In this document: positions 17,175 through 27,156 of the stretch, in pieces
How positions within the stretch are numbered: position 1 is the stretch's first letter
Layout: each line of letters opens with the position of its first letter
NCBI RefSeq assembly: GCF_004362245.1
Contig: NZ_SNWM01000001.1
Span: forward strand, 806,001 to 870,000
Origin: Pedobacter duraquae
GTDB taxonomy: Bacteria > Bacteroidota > Bacteroidia > Sphingobacteriales > Sphingobacteriaceae
Reading direction: 5' to 3'
DNA length: 64,000 nucleotides
Position numbers and translations under genes: made by a program
Notes under the pieces: model-generated
The model's database searches: none
Seen by the model: only the letters and a program-made list of their open reading frames with translations
Told to the model about the DNA's origin: nothing

Positions 17175-19493
17175 ATGAAGTCCCAGTCCCACCGGTTTAC
17201 CAATGAAAAATTATTGGAGATTCTCTCACTGTCACAAAATGCGACAGCAATTTACACTGGCGAAGAGAGTATTATACAGAGTGCCAATGATGTAATGATC
17301 GGCTTTTGGGGTAAAGATCGGAGTGTGATTGGGAAACCGCTGGGAGAAGCTGTTCCAGAACTCGCAGGCCAACCTTTTCTTGACTTGTTAAAACAGGTTT
17401 GGCTAACGGGAGTTACCCACGAAAGTAAAGATGCAGTAACCCAACTACTGGTTGATGGCAAATTGCAAACGTTTTATTTCGATTTCATATACCGTGCGAT
17501 AAAAGATCAGAATGGAGAAATCGACTGCATCTTACATACCGCTACTGATGTTACTGAGCTCAATCTTGGCCGCAATATGATCGCGCACGCGAAAGAACAA
17601 CAGGAGGCATTAAACCGTGAACAAGTACTTAATGAAGAACTGGGTGCTGCAAATGAGGAGCTTGCTGCAGCCCTGGAAGAATTAAGTGCTACCAATGAAG
17701 AACTTCAGCAAACACAGGAAAGTCTGCAAGTACTCAACAGGGATTTGGAAATTCGTGTGGAAGAGCGTACTAAAAAAATCATTGATCTTAACCAGGAGCT
17801 GGAAGCATTTAACGAAGAATTAAGGGCATCAAATGAAGAGCTTGTTTCGACAAATGAAGAGTTATCTGAAAGCAGAATGCATCTGGAACGATCCCTGGAT
17901 GCATTAGCCGCCAGCAATTACAGGACACAGTCTATCATCGAAAGTGCTCCTTTTCCAATTGGCGTTTACACTGGTCGTAACATGCGGATCACGTTCGTAA
18001 ACAAATCAATCATGGATGTTTGGGGTAAAGGCTATAACGTTGTTGGTAAATTATATTCCGAAGTCTTGCCTGAATTGGATAATCAGGAGGTTTATGCGCA
18101 ATTGGATGCTGTATTTACGACAGGGATTTCCTTTGAAGCCAGAAATCAACGGATAGATTTAGTTGTAAATGGAAAAATGACAATTTTCTATTTCAACTAC
18201 AACTTTACCGCACTGAGAAATGAATCCGGAGAGATTTATGGTGTGATGAATACTGCCGCGGATGTTACTGATGTTGTCTTATCTAAATTACAACTGGAAA
18301 AATCAGCTACTGAATTGGACCTGTTAAATAAGGAATTTGCAAACATCAATGAAGAGCTGGCAGCAGTAAACGAAGAGCTTACAGCTTCAAACGAAGAACA
18401 GGCCTTAATCAATGATCAGCTTACAATATTGAATGACAAATTAAAAGTTAGTCAGGATGAACTAAATTTGGCGATAGATGCTGCAGGAATGGCTACATTT
18501 GACCTTAATCCCATAACGGGAAAATTCAAGGGAAATGACCTCATCAAATCCTGGTTCGGACTGCAGCCTGAGGATGAGATTGAATTACAAAAAGCTACAG
18601 ATGTAATAGCTGAGGCTGACCGCGATAGGGTTGTCGCAGCGATACAAAATGCGCTAAATGCTGATTCCGGTGGTAACTACGACAGCCATTATTCTATCGT
18701 AAATCCACATACGCAGGAAGTCAAAACTGTCAGGGCAAAAGGTAAAGCCCTGTTTAATGATAAGCAGGAAGCAGTTCGTCTTAGCGGTGTGCTACAAGAT
18801 GTTACTGAACAGATGAAAGACGAACAGCGGAAAAACGACTTTATCGCCATGGTTAGCCATGAACTGAAAACACCGCTCACTTCGTTAACAGCCTACATAC
18901 AAATTCTACAGGCCAAAGCAAAATCTAATGGGGATAATTTTGCCGCAGGAGCGCTGGAAAAAGCCAGCAACCAGACGAAAAAGATGACCACTATGATCAA
19001 CGGTTTCCTCAACGTATCCAGACTGGAATCCGGCAAAATACATATTGAAAATCAACATTTTGACATGGCACTTCTCGTGGCAGAAATTGAAGGAGAAACC
19101 ATTCTTACAGTGAGCAGTCACACGGTAATATTCGCTCCTGTGGAGGAAACTTTTGTGAATGCCGACAGGGATAAAATTGGTCAGGTGATCAATAATTTTC
19201 TAAGCAACGCCGTTAAATATTCACCTGCCGGAAGTACTATCAATGTAGCCTGCACAACAGTAAACAATCAGGCGCAAATTTCTGTGCGTGATCAAGGTAA
19301 CGGCATTAAGCCAGAAGATCAGCAAAAACTGTTCGAGCGCTACTACCGTGTCAAAGACCAACCGGTCAACATTGCTGGCTTCGGAATAGGATTATATCTC
19401 TGTGCAGAAGTTATTCAGAGACATCACGGAAAAATCTGGGTGGAAAGTAAAATTGGGGAGGGCTCAACATTCTCTTTCAGCCTCCCCATGTAA
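17175..19493 (+). CDS. Multi-PAS sensor histidine kinase
   Basis: A 772-residue kinase with no membrane segment, so probably cytosolic. Order: PAS 1 (about 12-130), a Glu/Asn-rich coiled coil (135-245), PAS 2 (248-370), a second coiled coil (375-428), PAS 3 (430-545), HisKA with phospho-acceptor His562 in FIAMVSHELKTPL, and HATPase with N-box NNFLSNAVKYSP (about 670) and G-box DQGNGIKPED (about 703). No response regulator gene is adjacent, so it is an orphan kinase here. The start at 17175 is preferred over an in-frame ATG at 17070 because the promoter lies between them. Signal unknown; PAS domains suggest a small molecule, redox or light cue. Confidence 0.92.
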   Translation: MKSQSHRFTNEKLLEILSLSQNATAIYTGEESIIQSANDVMIGFWGKDRSVIGKPLGEAVPELAGQPFLDLLKQVWLTGVTHESKDAVTQLLVDGKLQTFYFDFIYRAIKDQNGEIDCILHTATDVTELNLGRNMIAHAKEQQEALNREQVLNEELGAANEELAAALEELSATNEELQQTQESLQVLNRDLEIRVEERTKKIIDLNQELEAFNEELRASNEELVSTNEELSESRMHLERSLDALAASNYRTQSIIESAPFPIGVYTGRNMRITFVNKSIMDVWGKGYNVVGKLYSEVLPELDNQEVYAQLDAVFTTGISFEARNQRIDLVVNGKMTIFYFNYNFTALRNESGEIYGVMNTAADVTDVVLSKLQLEKSATELDLLNKEFANINEELAAVNEELTASNEEQALINDQLTILNDKLKVSQDELNLAIDAAGMATFDLNPITGKFKGNDLIKSWFGLQPEDEIELQKATDVIAEADRDRVVAAIQNALNADSGGNYDSHYSIVNPHTQEVKTVRAKGKALFNDKQEAVRLSGVLQDVTEQMKDEQRKNDFIAMVSHELKTPLTSLTAYIQILQAKAKSNGDNFAAGALEKASNQTKKMTTMINGFLNVSRLESGKIHIENQHFDMALLVAEIEGETILTVSSHTVIFAPVEETFVNADRDKIGQVINNFLSNAVKYSPAGSTINVACTTVNNQAQISVRDQGNGIKPEDQQKLFERYYRVKDQPVNIAGFGIGLYLCAEVIQRHHGKIWVESKIGEGSTFSFSLPM

Positions 19494-20523
19494 CTGCTAA
19501 CGCTTTTCTTACTGCAGGAGCAATCTCTTTACCAAAGACTTCTATAGACTTCATCATGTCTTCATGTGAAGGATCACCTACGTCCATGTGTCCGAGAAAC
19601 CGGGTGATTCCAAACAATTCATGCATATATAGAATTTTTTCTGTTACCTCGGATGCATTGCCGATAAACAATGCACCGTCTTTTGCACGGCCGGCATTGT
19701 ACTGCATTTTTGTGTACGGAGCCCAACCACGTGAGGCTCCCACCCTGTCCATTTGCGAGGCATAGTTCTTAAAATACCCATCGGTAACTGCCATCTCATT
19801 ACTTACAAAGCTGTGCGAATGTATCCCGATCTGCATGTTAGACACGTCATGCCCATTTTTAATATATTCCTGTTTGTAAAATTCGACCAAGGGCTGGAAT
19901 TGCTCCGGCATGCCACCAATGATGGCCACGATTAAAGGCAAGCCTAACCTGGCCGCCCGCAGTACCGATGCCGGTGTTCCCCCAACTGCGATCCAGATAG
20001 GTAACCTTCCATCGTTTGTAGCCCTTGGCAGCACTGTTTGATTGATCAGCGGCGCACGCAGCTGCCCCCTCCAATTCACAACTTCGTTGTTATTAATAGC
20101 CAATAATAAATCTAGTTTCTCTTCAAATAACTGATCGTAATCTTTCAAGTTGTATCCATACAGGGGAAAAGACTCAATAAAACTTCCACGCCCCACAGCA
20201 ATCTCTGCTCGTCCGTTGGAAATTAAATCCAGCGTAGCAAAATCCTGATAAACTTTAACTGGCTCCGCAGAACTTAACACGGTAACGGTACTCGTTAACT
20301 TTATATTTTTGGTGATGCTTGCCGCCGCCGCCAGCATAATCTCTGGCGATGAAACAGCATAATCAGGCCTATGGTGTTCGCCAAGACCGAATACATCCAA
20401 TCCAACCTCATCAGCAAGCTTGATCTGCTCCAGAATCTCCTGCAGCTTTAATTTTGCTGACCGCGGTTTTCCTGTCGCAGCATCAAAAGATAAATCGCCA
20501 AACATACCTATACCTAATTCCAT
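19477..20523 (-). CDS. LLM-class flavin-dependent oxidoreductase
   Basis: A 348-residue bacterial luciferase-like monooxygenase. It begins MELGIGMFGDLSFDAATGKP and has VGLDVFGLGEHHRPDYAVSS, LTSTVTVLSSAEPVKVYQ, FATLDLISNGRAEIAVGRGS and PIWIAVGGTPASVLRAARLG, which are the family flavin and substrate motifs. Members use FMNH2 or F420H2; Bacteroidota ones are FMN type. The gene is convergent with the histidine kinase, overlapping by 17 nt, and has its own promoter. Substrate unknown. Confidence 0.9.
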   Translation of the reverse strand: MELGIGMFGDLSFDAATGKPRSAKLKLQEILEQIKLADEVGLDVFGLGEHHRPDYAVSSPEIMLAAAASITKNIKLTSTVTVLSSAEPVKVYQDFATLDLISNGRAEIAVGRGSFIESFPLYGYNLKDYDQLFEEKLDLLLAINNNEVVNWRGQLRAPLINQTVLPRATNDGRLPIWIAVGGTPASVLRAARLGLPLIVAIIGGMPEQFQPLVEFYKQEYIKNGHDVSNMQIGIHSHSFVSNEMAVTDGYFKNYASQMDRVGASRGWAPYTKMQYNAGRAKDGALFIGNASEVTEKILYMHELFGITRFLGHMDVGDPSHEDMMKSIEVFGKEIAPAVRKALAVTWGG

Positions 20524-20546
20524 AATTTATGTGTTTTTATATGTTA

Positions 20547-20574
20547 CAAAAATAAATCTTTCAAAAACCGCAAA
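20547..20574 (-). promoter_or_regulatory. Promoter of the LLM oxidoreductase gene
   Basis: Minus-strand TATTTTTG (20554-20547) is a perfect TAnnTTTG; TTTG (20574-20571) lies 16 bases upstream, a little close for -33. The ATG at 20523 is 24 nt downstream. Confidence 0.5.
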
Positions 20575-20602
20575 CCTTGATGTATGATAATTAATGTGGA
20601 TG

Positions 20603-20633
20603 TTGTGTCTGTCAGGTGAAAGATGTAGCTTTA
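20603..20633 (+). promoter_or_regulatory. Promoter of the PQQ-type sugar dehydrogenase gene
   Basis: TTG (20603-20605), 20 bases, then TAGCTTTA (20626-20633, 7/8 of TAnnTTTG), 23 bases before the ATG. Confidence 0.5.
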
Positions 20634-20655
20634 ATTTATCAAACAACCAACCTTC

Positions 20656-21879
20656 ATGCAACTAGCTATATTCAAAAGAAACCAAGTGCTTTGCCTTGCG
20701 TTCTTGACCTCCACTGTATTTGCCTTTAACACCAGTCAGGCTCAAACGGCCTACCCTCCTGTAGAAACAAAGCCTGCAAACACGACATACAAACCTGCTT
20801 TTGCCGGACAAACGCGTATTGGTGGCGTAAAAACAAAAACCCCACTCAATTTTACCCTAATCAATAAGTCTTTGGATCACCCTTGGGGAATCTGCTTGTT
20901 ACCCGATGGGCGTTTCCTGATCTCTGAAAAGATGGGAACCATGGCAATTGTGACAGCAGATGGTAAAACAGTAAAAAAGATCACCGGTTTGCCGGCAGTG
21001 GTACCCGCCGGTCAGGGTGGACTGCTTGACGTAAATATTGATCCGCAATTTACCACAAATAGAATGGTATACTGGGATTACTCAGAACAAACTCCGGAAG
21101 GTACGCTGTTAGCGGTAGCCAAAGGTAAACTCGCTGCCGACGAAAGTAAAATCGAGAACATCCAGGTTATCTACCGTGCTACCCCTGCTTATAAAGGAAC
21201 ACTCCAGTTTGGATCAAGAATCGTATTTGATAAGCGTGGAAACCTCTTCATAACTACTGGTGAGCGCTCGGGAATGGATATCCGTATGCAAGCTCAGGAT
21301 CTGAAATCCGCATTGGGCAAAGTTATCCATATCACCAAAACAGGTAAGGCTGTTGCCGGAGGCCCTTTCGCTAAAACTCCCGGAGCAAGACCCGAAATTT
21401 ATGCCTACGGCCTGCGTAGCCCCGAAGGTCTCGCGATTAATCCCGCCACCGGCGAATTATGGGAATCGGAATTCGGTCCCAGAGGAGGCGACGAAATCAA
21501 TATTATCCGTGCGGGAAAAAATTATGGCTGGCCTGTAGTAACCTATGGAATTGAATATAGCGGACAAAAAGTTGGCGATGCCATCCAACAGAAAGACGGT
21601 GTTCAACAGCCAGTATATTACTGGGATCCGGTAGTTTCACCAGCGGGAATAGTGTTTTATAACAGCAACGTTATCCCCGAGTGGAAAGGTAATCTTTTTG
21701 TGGGTGGATTAAGCAGCACGCATATCGCCCGACTCGTACTTAAAGGCAATAAGGTTGTTGGCGAAGAACGACTGCTTCAGGATGAAAAAGAACGCTTCCG
21801 TGCCCTCGCAGTAGGTAAAGATGGTGCCCTATATGCAATTACCGACAGCGGTAAATTTTACAGGATCTCAAAAAAATAA
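20656..21879 (+). CDS. PQQ-dependent sugar dehydrogenase (YliI-like)
   Basis: A 407-residue secreted six-bladed beta-propeller of the glucose/sorbosone dehydrogenase family. The signal peptide ends SQAQ near residue 30. Family motifs are present: LDHPWGICLLPDGRFLISEK, GGLLDVNIDPQF, LFITTGERSG, SPEGLAINPATGELWESEFG and GDEINIIRAGKNYGWP. Relatives oxidise aldose sugars in the periplasm using PQQ. No PQQ synthesis genes are in the window, so the cofactor may be scavenged or made elsewhere. The gene is a single unit, convergent with the next. Confidence 0.9.
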   Translation: MQLAIFKRNQVLCLAFLTSTVFAFNTSQAQTAYPPVETKPANTTYKPAFAGQTRIGGVKTKTPLNFTLINKSLDHPWGICLLPDGRFLISEKMGTMAIVTADGKTVKKITGLPAVVPAGQGGLLDVNIDPQFTTNRMVYWDYSEQTPEGTLLAVAKGKLAADESKIENIQVIYRATPAYKGTLQFGSRIVFDKRGNLFITTGERSGMDIRMQAQDLKSALGKVIHITKTGKAVAGGPFAKTPGARPEIYAYGLRSPEGLAINPATGELWESEFGPRGGDEINIIRAGKNYGWPVVTYGIEYSGQKVGDAIQQKDGVQQPVYYWDPVVSPAGIVFYNSNVIPEWKGNLFVGGLSSTHIARLVLKGNKVVGEERLLQDEKERFRALAVGKDGALYAITDSGKFYRISKK

Positions 21880-21885
21880 AATGGA

Positions 21886-22440
21886 CTAAAAGCTGCATCC
21901 TGCAGCAGGCCTGATTCCTTCAGCATCCTTACTCAGCACGGGTTTACCCGTGCTGAATGAGACGATCCACATGCTGTCGTAATCATTATCCAACCACGTT
22001 AAAGACCCTGTTTTCTTCATTCCCAGCTTCTTCAACATCGGCTGGATGGAATTATGATCCCATACAATAATCACTATACCGGCCTCTTTCAATAGGGCAT
22101 CGCCCATAGCGCCGGGATCCTCCTCAGTATATTTAGAATTGATTGCCAGGTTATATTTAACGGCAAAGGGCGTAATCGTCTGCAGCATGCGCATACGTTT
22201 AGTGGTCTTCCCGAGATTCAGCGCCGGAACGTAAATGGCAGAAGGCTTGCCAAACTTCTTCATCAACACAGCTGGCAGTTGAAGCGAACGGTTTAAACCC
22301 TGACAACTTAAATTATCACCGTCGGCAGGCTTTTCGGCATGCCTGATGAAGACTAATTTAAGGTCTTTACTTTGCGCCAGACCAGCATTTGAGCTGATCG
22401 CAAGTGCAATTAATAAAATCGCTGTGCATATCTTGTTCAT
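21886..22440 (-). CDS. Secreted histidine phosphatase-family protein
   Basis: A 184-residue protein with a signal peptide ending GLAQ (about 23) and the histidine phosphatase motif Arg33-His34 in FIRHAEKP. A second histidine, His129 in VWDHNS, fits the distal catalytic position, and Arg in KRMRMLQT is conserved. Phosphoglycerate-mutase-like phosphatases of this short secreted form have unknown substrates. It ends 7 nt from the convergent sugar dehydrogenase stop. Confidence 0.75.
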   Translation of the reverse strand: MNKICTAILLIALAISSNAGLAQSKDLKLVFIRHAEKPADGDNLSCQGLNRSLQLPAVLMKKFGKPSAIYVPALNLGKTTKRMRMLQTITPFAVKYNLAINSKYTEEDPGAMGDALLKEAGIVIIVWDHNSIQPMLKKLGMKKTGSLTWLDNDYDSMWIVSFSTGKPVLSKDAEGIRPAAGCSF

Positions 22441-22548
22441 GAATGATTAACGTAAATACTGGTTAAAGGTTCTTTTTAAACCCTAAACATATCAAAAAAC
22501 GCCTTGCAGTTATGAAAACCACAAAACGCCTTTTAAAAGAACGAATTA

Positions 22549-24990
22549 TTATTTTGCTTTCAGCTCATTAACAGGGCTGGTCAATGCAAACGATTTATGT
22601 ACCTTCTCAACTTCTGTTTCCTTGGCTAAAGAAAATACAGCTGTTTTTTTGATATCTAAAGAAGATGCACCAATAGCTACAGTATAACTACCGGCCTCAG
22701 CCACCCATGCACTCCTGCTCTCCATAAACGACGCCAGGTCTTTAGGGCTCAGTGTTAAATTGATCGTTTCAGATTCCCCCGGTTTCAACAGCTTCGTTTT
22801 CGCAAATGCCTTAAGCTCCGATGCTGGCTTATCCAATTTTTCATGCGGTGCAGAAAGGTATAGCCCAACAACTTCTTTTCCTGCAACCTTACCAGTGTTC
22901 TTGATCGTTACCGTAGCACTAAGCTTTCCATTAAAAACGGTACTACTTAACTTAAGATCTGAATAGGCAAAACTGGTGTAAGAACCTCCAAATCCAAATT
23001 CATAAGAAGGCTTAACTTTGAAGGTGTTAAAGTAACGATATCCCACATAAACACCTTCAGCATAAGTCACATTTTCTGGATTCGCTGCTGGGGTACCCAA
23101 CCAGTTTTTAGCTGATGGCGTGTCTTCATATTTCACCGGGAAAGTCATCGTCAATTTTCCCGAAGGGTTTACCTTACCAGAGAAAATATCCGCTACTGAA
23201 TTTCCACCTTCCTGACCCGGCTGCCATGATAATAAAATCGCATCTACTTTGTCCTTCCAGCTCGCCGTTTCGATCACTCCTCCTATGTTCAAAATAACAA
23301 CAACCTTTTTGCCCTTAGCATGAAATGCTGCACTAACTTTGTCAATCAGTGACACTTCGTCTGCTGCCAGATTAAAATCATTAGCAACATTCCGATCACC
23401 TCCTTCGCCAGAATTTCTACCCACAGTAAGTATCGCAAGTGCCGATGAAGCCGCCTTTTGGTCGATCAGCTCCTTGCTTAGTTCCAATTCCGGTAATCTT
23501 TCCGGCAAAGCCAGGATCCCGCGTTTCTTCCGGCTTTCCAACTCAGCAGCTTTTTCTTTGGCAACAAATGGCGTGTACATGGTTTTTAACTCCTGATCAA
23601 CAGTGTAGCCAGCATTGGTGAGTCCATCGATTAAAGAAACAGTATATGCCTCATTAACATCGCCACTCCCTGTTCCTCCGGCAATGAAATCGTAAGATGT
23701 TACACCAAATGCGGCGATGTCTTTCCCTTTAACTGTATATGGCAATAAGTTATTGCTGTTTTTCAACAGCACCATTCCTTCTGCTGCCGCTGCACGTGTT
23801 ACCGCAGCGTTCCTTTTCAGGTCCGGCTGATCGGTATACTTATATTTCAGCGCAAGCGGCGATTTAAATACCAGCTCTAAAATGCGGGTCAGGTTACGGT
23901 CTACTACTGCTTTAGAAAGTTTGCCGCTTTTCATACTTTCAAGAATCGCTTTTTTCTGTGCAGGCAAGCCTGGCATCAGCAAGTCGTTTCCTGCATCAAG
24001 TTGTTCAACAACATTGCTGGTACCGTTGGCAAGGGAATTAAATCCCGCATATCCACCAAACCAGTCTGTCATCACTATTCCCTTAAAACCCCATTCATCG
24101 CGAAGAATATCTGTTAAGAGATCTTTTCTAGCCGATGTATATGTACCGTTGATCAGGTTATAAGATGACATCACTGTCCAGGGTTGTGATTCCTTAACCG
24201 CAATCTCAAAACCTTTCAGGTAAAGTTCACGCATCGTTCTTTCTGTAATATGCTCATTGATAGACAAACGGTTTGTTTCCTGATTGTTCGCAGCAAAATG
24301 CTTGATAGACGTACCAACGCCGTTAGACTGGATGCCATTCACCATAGCAGCGGCTATTTTCCCGGCAATCAGTGGATCCTCAGAGTAATACTCAAAATTC
24401 CTTCCACAAAGGGGATTTCTCTGGATATTAAGCGCAGGTGCCAACAATACATCTACGCCGTATTCCTTAACTTCATTACCCATCGCTTTACCAACACTTT
24501 CTATCAACTCAGTATTCCAGCTCGAAGCCAAAGCAGTACCAACAGGAAAAGCCGTGCAATAATAAGTACGTTTATCGTTATCCCGGATAGGCTTAATCCG
24601 TAAACCTGCAGGCCCGTCAGCCAGGATAATTCCCGGAATTCCTAATCTGTCTACCTGATAAGTGATTCCTGCTGCTCCCGGAACACGCCCTTCTACCGCA
24701 CCAACTACGGGCGTTAAACCATCAAAACCTGGCATCCCGGTACCCATCAACATCGACGCTTTTTCTTCATCCGTCATCTTACTGATCAGATCAACAATGC
24801 GGTCTGCCAGCGGCAAGCGTGTATCTTCGTATTTATCTAATTTGCCATTTCCGTTAAGGTCTATAAACTGCAGACCGTCAACAACTAAATTCTGGCCCGT
24901 CGCTTTAACAGCCGACTTCCAGCTCGACAAAGAGAGAACCATCGCACCCGATAGTAGCACGGCCGCGGTTTTTTTAATGTGCTTTTTCAT
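22549..24990 (-). CDS. Glycoside hydrolase family 3 beta-glucosidase-like enzyme
   Basis: An 813-residue exo-acting glycosidase. The start at 24990 (MKKHIKKTAAVLLSGAMVLS) gives a signal peptide; an ATG 24 nt upstream would spoil it. An EF-hand-like loop (DLNGNGKLDKYEDTR) follows, then the GH3 (alpha/beta)8 barrel with KHFAANNQE and the nucleophile Asp in GIVMTDWFGG, the second alpha/beta domain (AILTVGRNSGEGGDR), and a C-terminal FnIII-like domain (TIKNTGKVAGKEVVGLYLS). It is the last gene of a four-gene operon with GH42, GH30 and a TonB receptor, where it would release monosaccharides from imported or periplasmic oligosaccharides. Confidence 0.93.
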   Translation of the reverse strand: MKKHIKKTAAVLLSGAMVLSLSSWKSAVKATGQNLVVDGLQFIDLNGNGKLDKYEDTRLPLADRIVDLISKMTDEEKASMLMGTGMPGFDGLTPVVGAVEGRVPGAAGITYQVDRLGIPGIILADGPAGLRIKPIRDNDKRTYYCTAFPVGTALASSWNTELIESVGKAMGNEVKEYGVDVLLAPALNIQRNPLCGRNFEYYSEDPLIAGKIAAAMVNGIQSNGVGTSIKHFAANNQETNRLSINEHITERTMRELYLKGFEIAVKESQPWTVMSSYNLINGTYTSARKDLLTDILRDEWGFKGIVMTDWFGGYAGFNSLANGTSNVVEQLDAGNDLLMPGLPAQKKAILESMKSGKLSKAVVDRNLTRILELVFKSPLALKYKYTDQPDLKRNAAVTRAAAAEGMVLLKNSNNLLPYTVKGKDIAAFGVTSYDFIAGGTGSGDVNEAYTVSLIDGLTNAGYTVDQELKTMYTPFVAKEKAAELESRKKRGILALPERLPELELSKELIDQKAASSALAILTVGRNSGEGGDRNVANDFNLAADEVSLIDKVSAAFHAKGKKVVVILNIGGVIETASWKDKVDAILLSWQPGQEGGNSVADIFSGKVNPSGKLTMTFPVKYEDTPSAKNWLGTPAANPENVTYAEGVYVGYRYFNTFKVKPSYEFGFGGSYTSFAYSDLKLSSTVFNGKLSATVTIKNTGKVAGKEVVGLYLSAPHEKLDKPASELKAFAKTKLLKPGESETINLTLSPKDLASFMESRSAWVAEAGSYTVAIGASSLDIKKTAVFSLAKETEVEKVHKSFALTSPVNELKAK

Positions 24991-25027
24991 TTTATTATTG
25001 GTTAAAGGCGACAAACGCCATCATATA

Positions 25028-27139
25028 TTAATTAACTGTAGCTTTTTCTTCAATAATCTTTAAACCCCAGGGCTCCAGGGATACTCCCGCCCCTTTTGGA
25101 GTTTGTTGCCCGGAAATCAGTTCTTTCCCATTGCCATGCGGATAATCAAAAGATTGTTTCGCCGCCGAATAGTTGAAATAATAATGGATAACTTTTCCTT
25201 GTTGATTGATTCCTTTTTTTGTGATCAATGGAAAAGATAATTGTTGATCTGCCGACCATAGTCCTGCCGACTTAAGCGCTTGCTCCATAATCTTGTCTAA
25301 CAACTTAGCGCCAGGCATAAACCCCACATAGGTGGCCGTACCCTTACCAAAATTGTTCTGCGTAATCGCAGCATATTTTCCCCAAACTGGATGCTCATAA
25401 CCCGCAAGCACCTTCGCCGTTCCCGGTGTAATCAGCTCCATCCACTTTTGTGGTTTGTTGTTTTCCTGTCCCACCTGATAAGGATCCCCCTTCAAACTAA
25501 CGTTCTCCGGAAAGGTGAATTGACTGTAGCTTATGCCGCAGGCTTCATTAATTAATCCAGGCTGTTTGCCAGATCGCACTTTTACATTTTCATCTGAAAA
25601 ACCACTTTTAAAAGTATAAACGATGTTACCTCCTGCCTTAACATATGCATTTAAGCGATGTAGCAAACTGTCGGATGCCGCATACAATGCAGGCACCACT
25701 AGCAACTTGTATTTCGAAAGGTCTTTTACTGAAGGATCCACAAAGTCCACCCCAGTATTTGTCCGGTATAAAGCGTCATAGAAGGGACGTAAAATATCAT
25801 TGTAATTTTCCGTTCTACCCCAGCCAAAAGAAAAAGCATTAAAAGCAGTGAGCGCCTCATTGCTAAATAAGATTGCCACCTGATTATCGATCTTTAGGTT
25901 CAGCAATTCCGGACTAAGTTTCTTAAAATCCGCACCAATAGTTTTTGCTTCCTCATAGGTGGGATTAGGTTCAAAATCGTGACTCAGCAAACCCTTCCAA
26001 TAGGTTTCGGCCGAATTGTGAATAGAAGACCAATGCCAGTATTCCAGCATTGAGGCACCTGATGCAAGATGGCTAAATGCCTGCAACCTTAACTGTCCAG
26101 GATACGGTGTCCACTGAGGAAAACCCTGAGCCTCAGTTTCTAAAACAAAATAAGGAAGCCCCCCTTTCATAGACCGGCCCATATCGCCGCCAAAAGAAAT
26201 CTCATTCCCAGTAAGTTTGTCTTGTGTAGGGTGATAAATATCTACCCCTGCAACGTCCATTGCTCTGGCTGCAGCAAAATGATCTACATCCGGCTGTATT
26301 CCATACGAAAAATTACGCCATTCAAAATCAAAGTTCTGCGTTACAAACTGATCCTTACGCTTATATTCCCGCACAATTGCAGCCTGCCAGGCTAAATAAT
26401 CCGTAACTTCTTTCCGCTGAAATTTGGCAAACTCCGCATTCAGGCTAGCATTGATACTCTGATTCGCAGTGCCATTTACAGGTGGAAAATCCTCCCAGCT
26501 GTTGATCCTGTTGCTCCAGTAATCCAATCCGAATTTCTTATTAAGGCTATCCAGATTAGGATACTTCTTTTTCATGTAAGCCACAAATAACTTCTGCACG
26601 CCTGGCCCACTGGTTCTATATGCTTTGGTCTCGTTATCCACCTGATAGCCAATGATGGCAGGATGGTTTTTAACATGCTCCATAATTTTACGGATTACCG
26701 TCTCAGCATGACTCCTGAAATCCACATTAGTGATATCCATATTCTGACGTGCACCATATTGGTTCTGTCCTTGTGGTGTAACGGCGAGTATTGCCGGGTA
26801 TTTCTTAATCAGCCACGTAGGAACAGCGTAGGTTGGTGTTCCTATCACCACCTTGATCCCGTTTTTATGCATCGCATTCAGTACGCGGTCAATATGCGAG
26901 AAATCGTACACTCCTTCTTTCGGCTCCAGTGTACTCCAGGTCGACTCCGCAATCCGAACAACATTGATGTTCGCATCCTTCATCATTTTGATATCCTGAT
27001 CTAAACGATCATATGGCAAGTACTCTTCGTAATACGCGACGCCAAAAAGCAGCCGATCTGCCTTATAGGTTTGCGCTGATAAACTGCTGTAGCCAAGCAT
27101 CAGCACAGCTGCAACCCTTAAACTTGAAATCCAGTTCAT
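25028..27139 (-). CDS. Glycoside hydrolase family 42 beta-galactosidase-like enzyme
   Basis: A 703-residue secreted enzyme (signal ending SLSAQ near 23). The GH42 barrel is evident: FGVAYYEEYLPYDRLDQDI, NVVRIAESTWSTLEPKEG, IGTPTYAVPTWL, acid/base Glu in GYQVDNETKAY and nucleophile Glu in FVLETEAQGFPQW. A trimerisation-like domain (KLLVVPALYAASDSLL) follows and a short C-terminal beta domain ends the protein. GH42 enzymes remove terminal beta-galactose. It lies 37 nt upstream of the GH3 gene start and 17 nt after GH30. Its presence argues that the operon target contains galactose. Confidence 0.9.
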   Translation of the reverse strand: MNWISSLRVAAVLMLGYSSLSAQTYKADRLLFGVAYYEEYLPYDRLDQDIKMMKDANINVVRIAESTWSTLEPKEGVYDFSHIDRVLNAMHKNGIKVVIGTPTYAVPTWLIKKYPAILAVTPQGQNQYGARQNMDITNVDFRSHAETVIRKIMEHVKNHPAIIGYQVDNETKAYRTSGPGVQKLFVAYMKKKYPNLDSLNKKFGLDYWSNRINSWEDFPPVNGTANQSINASLNAEFAKFQRKEVTDYLAWQAAIVREYKRKDQFVTQNFDFEWRNFSYGIQPDVDHFAAARAMDVAGVDIYHPTQDKLTGNEISFGGDMGRSMKGGLPYFVLETEAQGFPQWTPYPGQLRLQAFSHLASGASMLEYWHWSSIHNSAETYWKGLLSHDFEPNPTYEEAKTIGADFKKLSPELLNLKIDNQVAILFSNEALTAFNAFSFGWGRTENYNDILRPFYDALYRTNTGVDFVDPSVKDLSKYKLLVVPALYAASDSLLHRLNAYVKAGGNIVYTFKSGFSDENVKVRSGKQPGLINEACGISYSQFTFPENVSLKGDPYQVGQENNKPQKWMELITPGTAKVLAGYEHPVWGKYAAITQNNFGKGTATYVGFMPGAKLLDKIMEQALKSAGLWSADQQLSFPLITKKGINQQGKVIHYYFNYSAAKQSFDYPHGNGKELISGQQTPKGAGVSLEPWGLKIIEEKATVN

Positions 27140-27156
27140 ATTTCCTTGTTTATTTG

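Noticed and set aside
22496-22532. Direct repeat AAAACGCCTT, 27 bp apart, after the GH3 gene
   Set aside because: It does not form a hairpin and is short; chance duplication is as likely as a regulatory role.
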